Origin: Nitrospira sp.
Lineage (GTDB): Bacteria > Nitrospirota > Nitrospiria > Nitrospirales > Nitrospiraceae
NCBI GenBank assembly: GCA_015904075.1
Contig: JABMDH010000044.1
Span: 1 to 6,137, forward strand
Reading direction: 5' to 3'
DNA: 6,137 nucleotides
The notes under the pieces are model-generated. The model saw nothing but the letters and a program-made list of their open reading frames with translations, was not told the origin of the DNA and ran no database searches. The position numbers and the translations under genes are program-made. This document shows positions 5,423 to 6,137 of the stretch, one piece after another. Position 1 is the stretch's first letter. Every line of letters begins with the position of its first letter.

Positions 5423-6137
5423 ATGGCAGGCAAGTTTTTTCATGCAGGTACACTTTTTCTTCTTCTTATTAGTGTGGTGATGACAGGCTGTGCCGGAGCA
5501 ATGTCTCTTTCTCGCAATGCGGTGGTAAAGCGAGCCCAAGTGCAAATGGGGACGCTGGTGACGATTACAGCCGTGGCCCCTGATCTGGAAGCAGGACATA
5601 AGGCAATCCAGGCAGGGTTCAATGAGATCAAGAGGCTTGAACGATTATTGAGTACGTGGATTCCAGAGAGCGAGCTGTCGCAGGTGAATGCTGAAGCCGG
5701 TCGCCGGCCGGTGACCGTGAGCCGGGAGACCGTGGATCTGGTGGCTCGATCGATGGGGATGGCGAGACTGACGGAGGGAGGATTCAATATCGCAGTGGGG
5801 CCCGCGGTTGAAGCCTGGAGTGTAACTGAACGGCAACATATTCCTAGCGATGACGAGCTGCAACGGTTGAAAGTACTCGTTGATATGGACGCTATTCAGA
5901 TCGATATGGCACGACAGACTATTTCCCTTTTGCATAAGGGGATGAAGATTGATGTGGGCGGGATTGGAAAAGGGTACGCGGCGGATCGGGCTGTAGAGGA
6001 AATGAAAAAGGCCGGTGCACAGGGAGGCGTTGTTGCGTTGTCGGGAGATATCAAAACCTTCGGGGTGTTTCCGGATGCTGCCGGTTTTCCTGTCGGGATC
6101 AAGCATCCACGGAAAGAAGGCGCGGTCATTGCAGTGA
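5423..6137 (+). CDS. apbE: FAD:protein FMN transferase (ApbE), lipoprotein form, 3' end missing
   Basis: ApbE uses FAD and Mg2+ outside the cytoplasm to attach FMN covalently to a Thr/Ser of target proteins. The 238 visible residues show the family landmarks in order: QMGTLVTITA (41-50), LSTWIPESELSQVN (76-89), GGFNIAVGPAVEAW (119-132), DVGGIGKGYAADRA (177-190) and ALSGDIKTFG (205-214, with Ser where most members have the first Gly of GGD). The protein begins with a hydrophobic leader reaching TGC at Cys23, suggesting lipid anchoring. The frame runs off the window; the family is usually about 320-350 residues. I prefer ATG 5423 because it gives a tidy lipoprotein leader, but ATG 5405 and 5378 are in frame and none has a clear Shine-Dalgarno. 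It is divergent from the FMN-binding protein, its likely substrate. Confidence 0.92.
   Translation, partial: MAGKFFHAGTLFLLLISVVMTGCAGAMSLSRNAVVKRAQVQMGTLVTITAVAPDLEAGHKAIQAGFNEIKRLERLLSTWIPESELSQVNAEAGRRPVTVSRETVDLVARSMGMARLTEGGFNIAVGPAVEAWSVTERQHIPSDDELQRLKVLVDMDAIQIDMARQTISLLHKGMKIDVGGIGKGYAADRAVEEMKKAGAQGGVVALSGDIKTFGVFPDAAGFPVGIKHPRKEGAVIAV

Overview
The window most likely comes from a complete ammonia-oxidising (comammox) Nitrospira. This rests on the last 100 residues of AmoA followed by a full AmoB whose copper-site histidines and membrane layout match the particulate ammonia/methane monooxygenase family. The AmoA/AmoB wording looks like Nitrospira rather than betaproteobacterial ammonia oxidisers. 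That genus call is recognition from memory, not a search result, and I hold it at about 0.75.

Layout. Positions 1-1559 (+) are the 3' end of an amo operon: amoA (5' end outside the window) and amoB overlap by four bases (ATGA). A strong intrinsic terminator follows at 1588-1636. Positions 1637-1949 hold no gene I can support. A second terminator at 1950-1991 faces the other way and ends a minus-strand cluster. Read in transcription order (right to left), that cluster is: a small Com-like zinc-finger protein (5242-5051), a beta-barrel porin-like protein (4929-3780), a small probable lipoprotein (3717-3250), an exported FMN-binding protein (3271-2582) and a four-helix membrane protein (2557-2039). 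Diverging from it on the plus strand is apbE (5423 to the window edge, incomplete), which encodes the FAD:protein FMN transferase that covalently attaches FMN to such FMN-binding proteins.

How it may work together. The FMN-binding protein carries the ApbE target motif (TGAT, Thr181), so modifying enzyme and substrate are both here. The membrane protein has histidines on one helix spaced as in b-type cytochromes, and could pass electrons across the membrane to the flavoprotein. The divergent intergenic region has a perfect -35 box (TTGACA) facing the minus-strand cluster, and its -10 region lies inside a sequence matching a Fur box at 14 of 19 positions. My working hypothesis is an iron-responsive, covalently flavinylated extracytosolic electron-transfer system (for example metal reduction coupled to porin-mediated uptake) next to the ammonia monooxygenase operon. 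The components are seen in the sequence; the joint function is inferred.

Main irregularity. An uninterrupted 565-codon frame (4947-3250) would fuse the porin to the lipoprotein. The sequence argues that this is a frameshift artefact or a real mutation: one extra base at the GGG of 3869-3871 accounts for it, and removing it gives a 382-residue porin ending in ...ATYF and stopping at 3780, followed by a separate lipoprotein gene with its own ribosome binding site.
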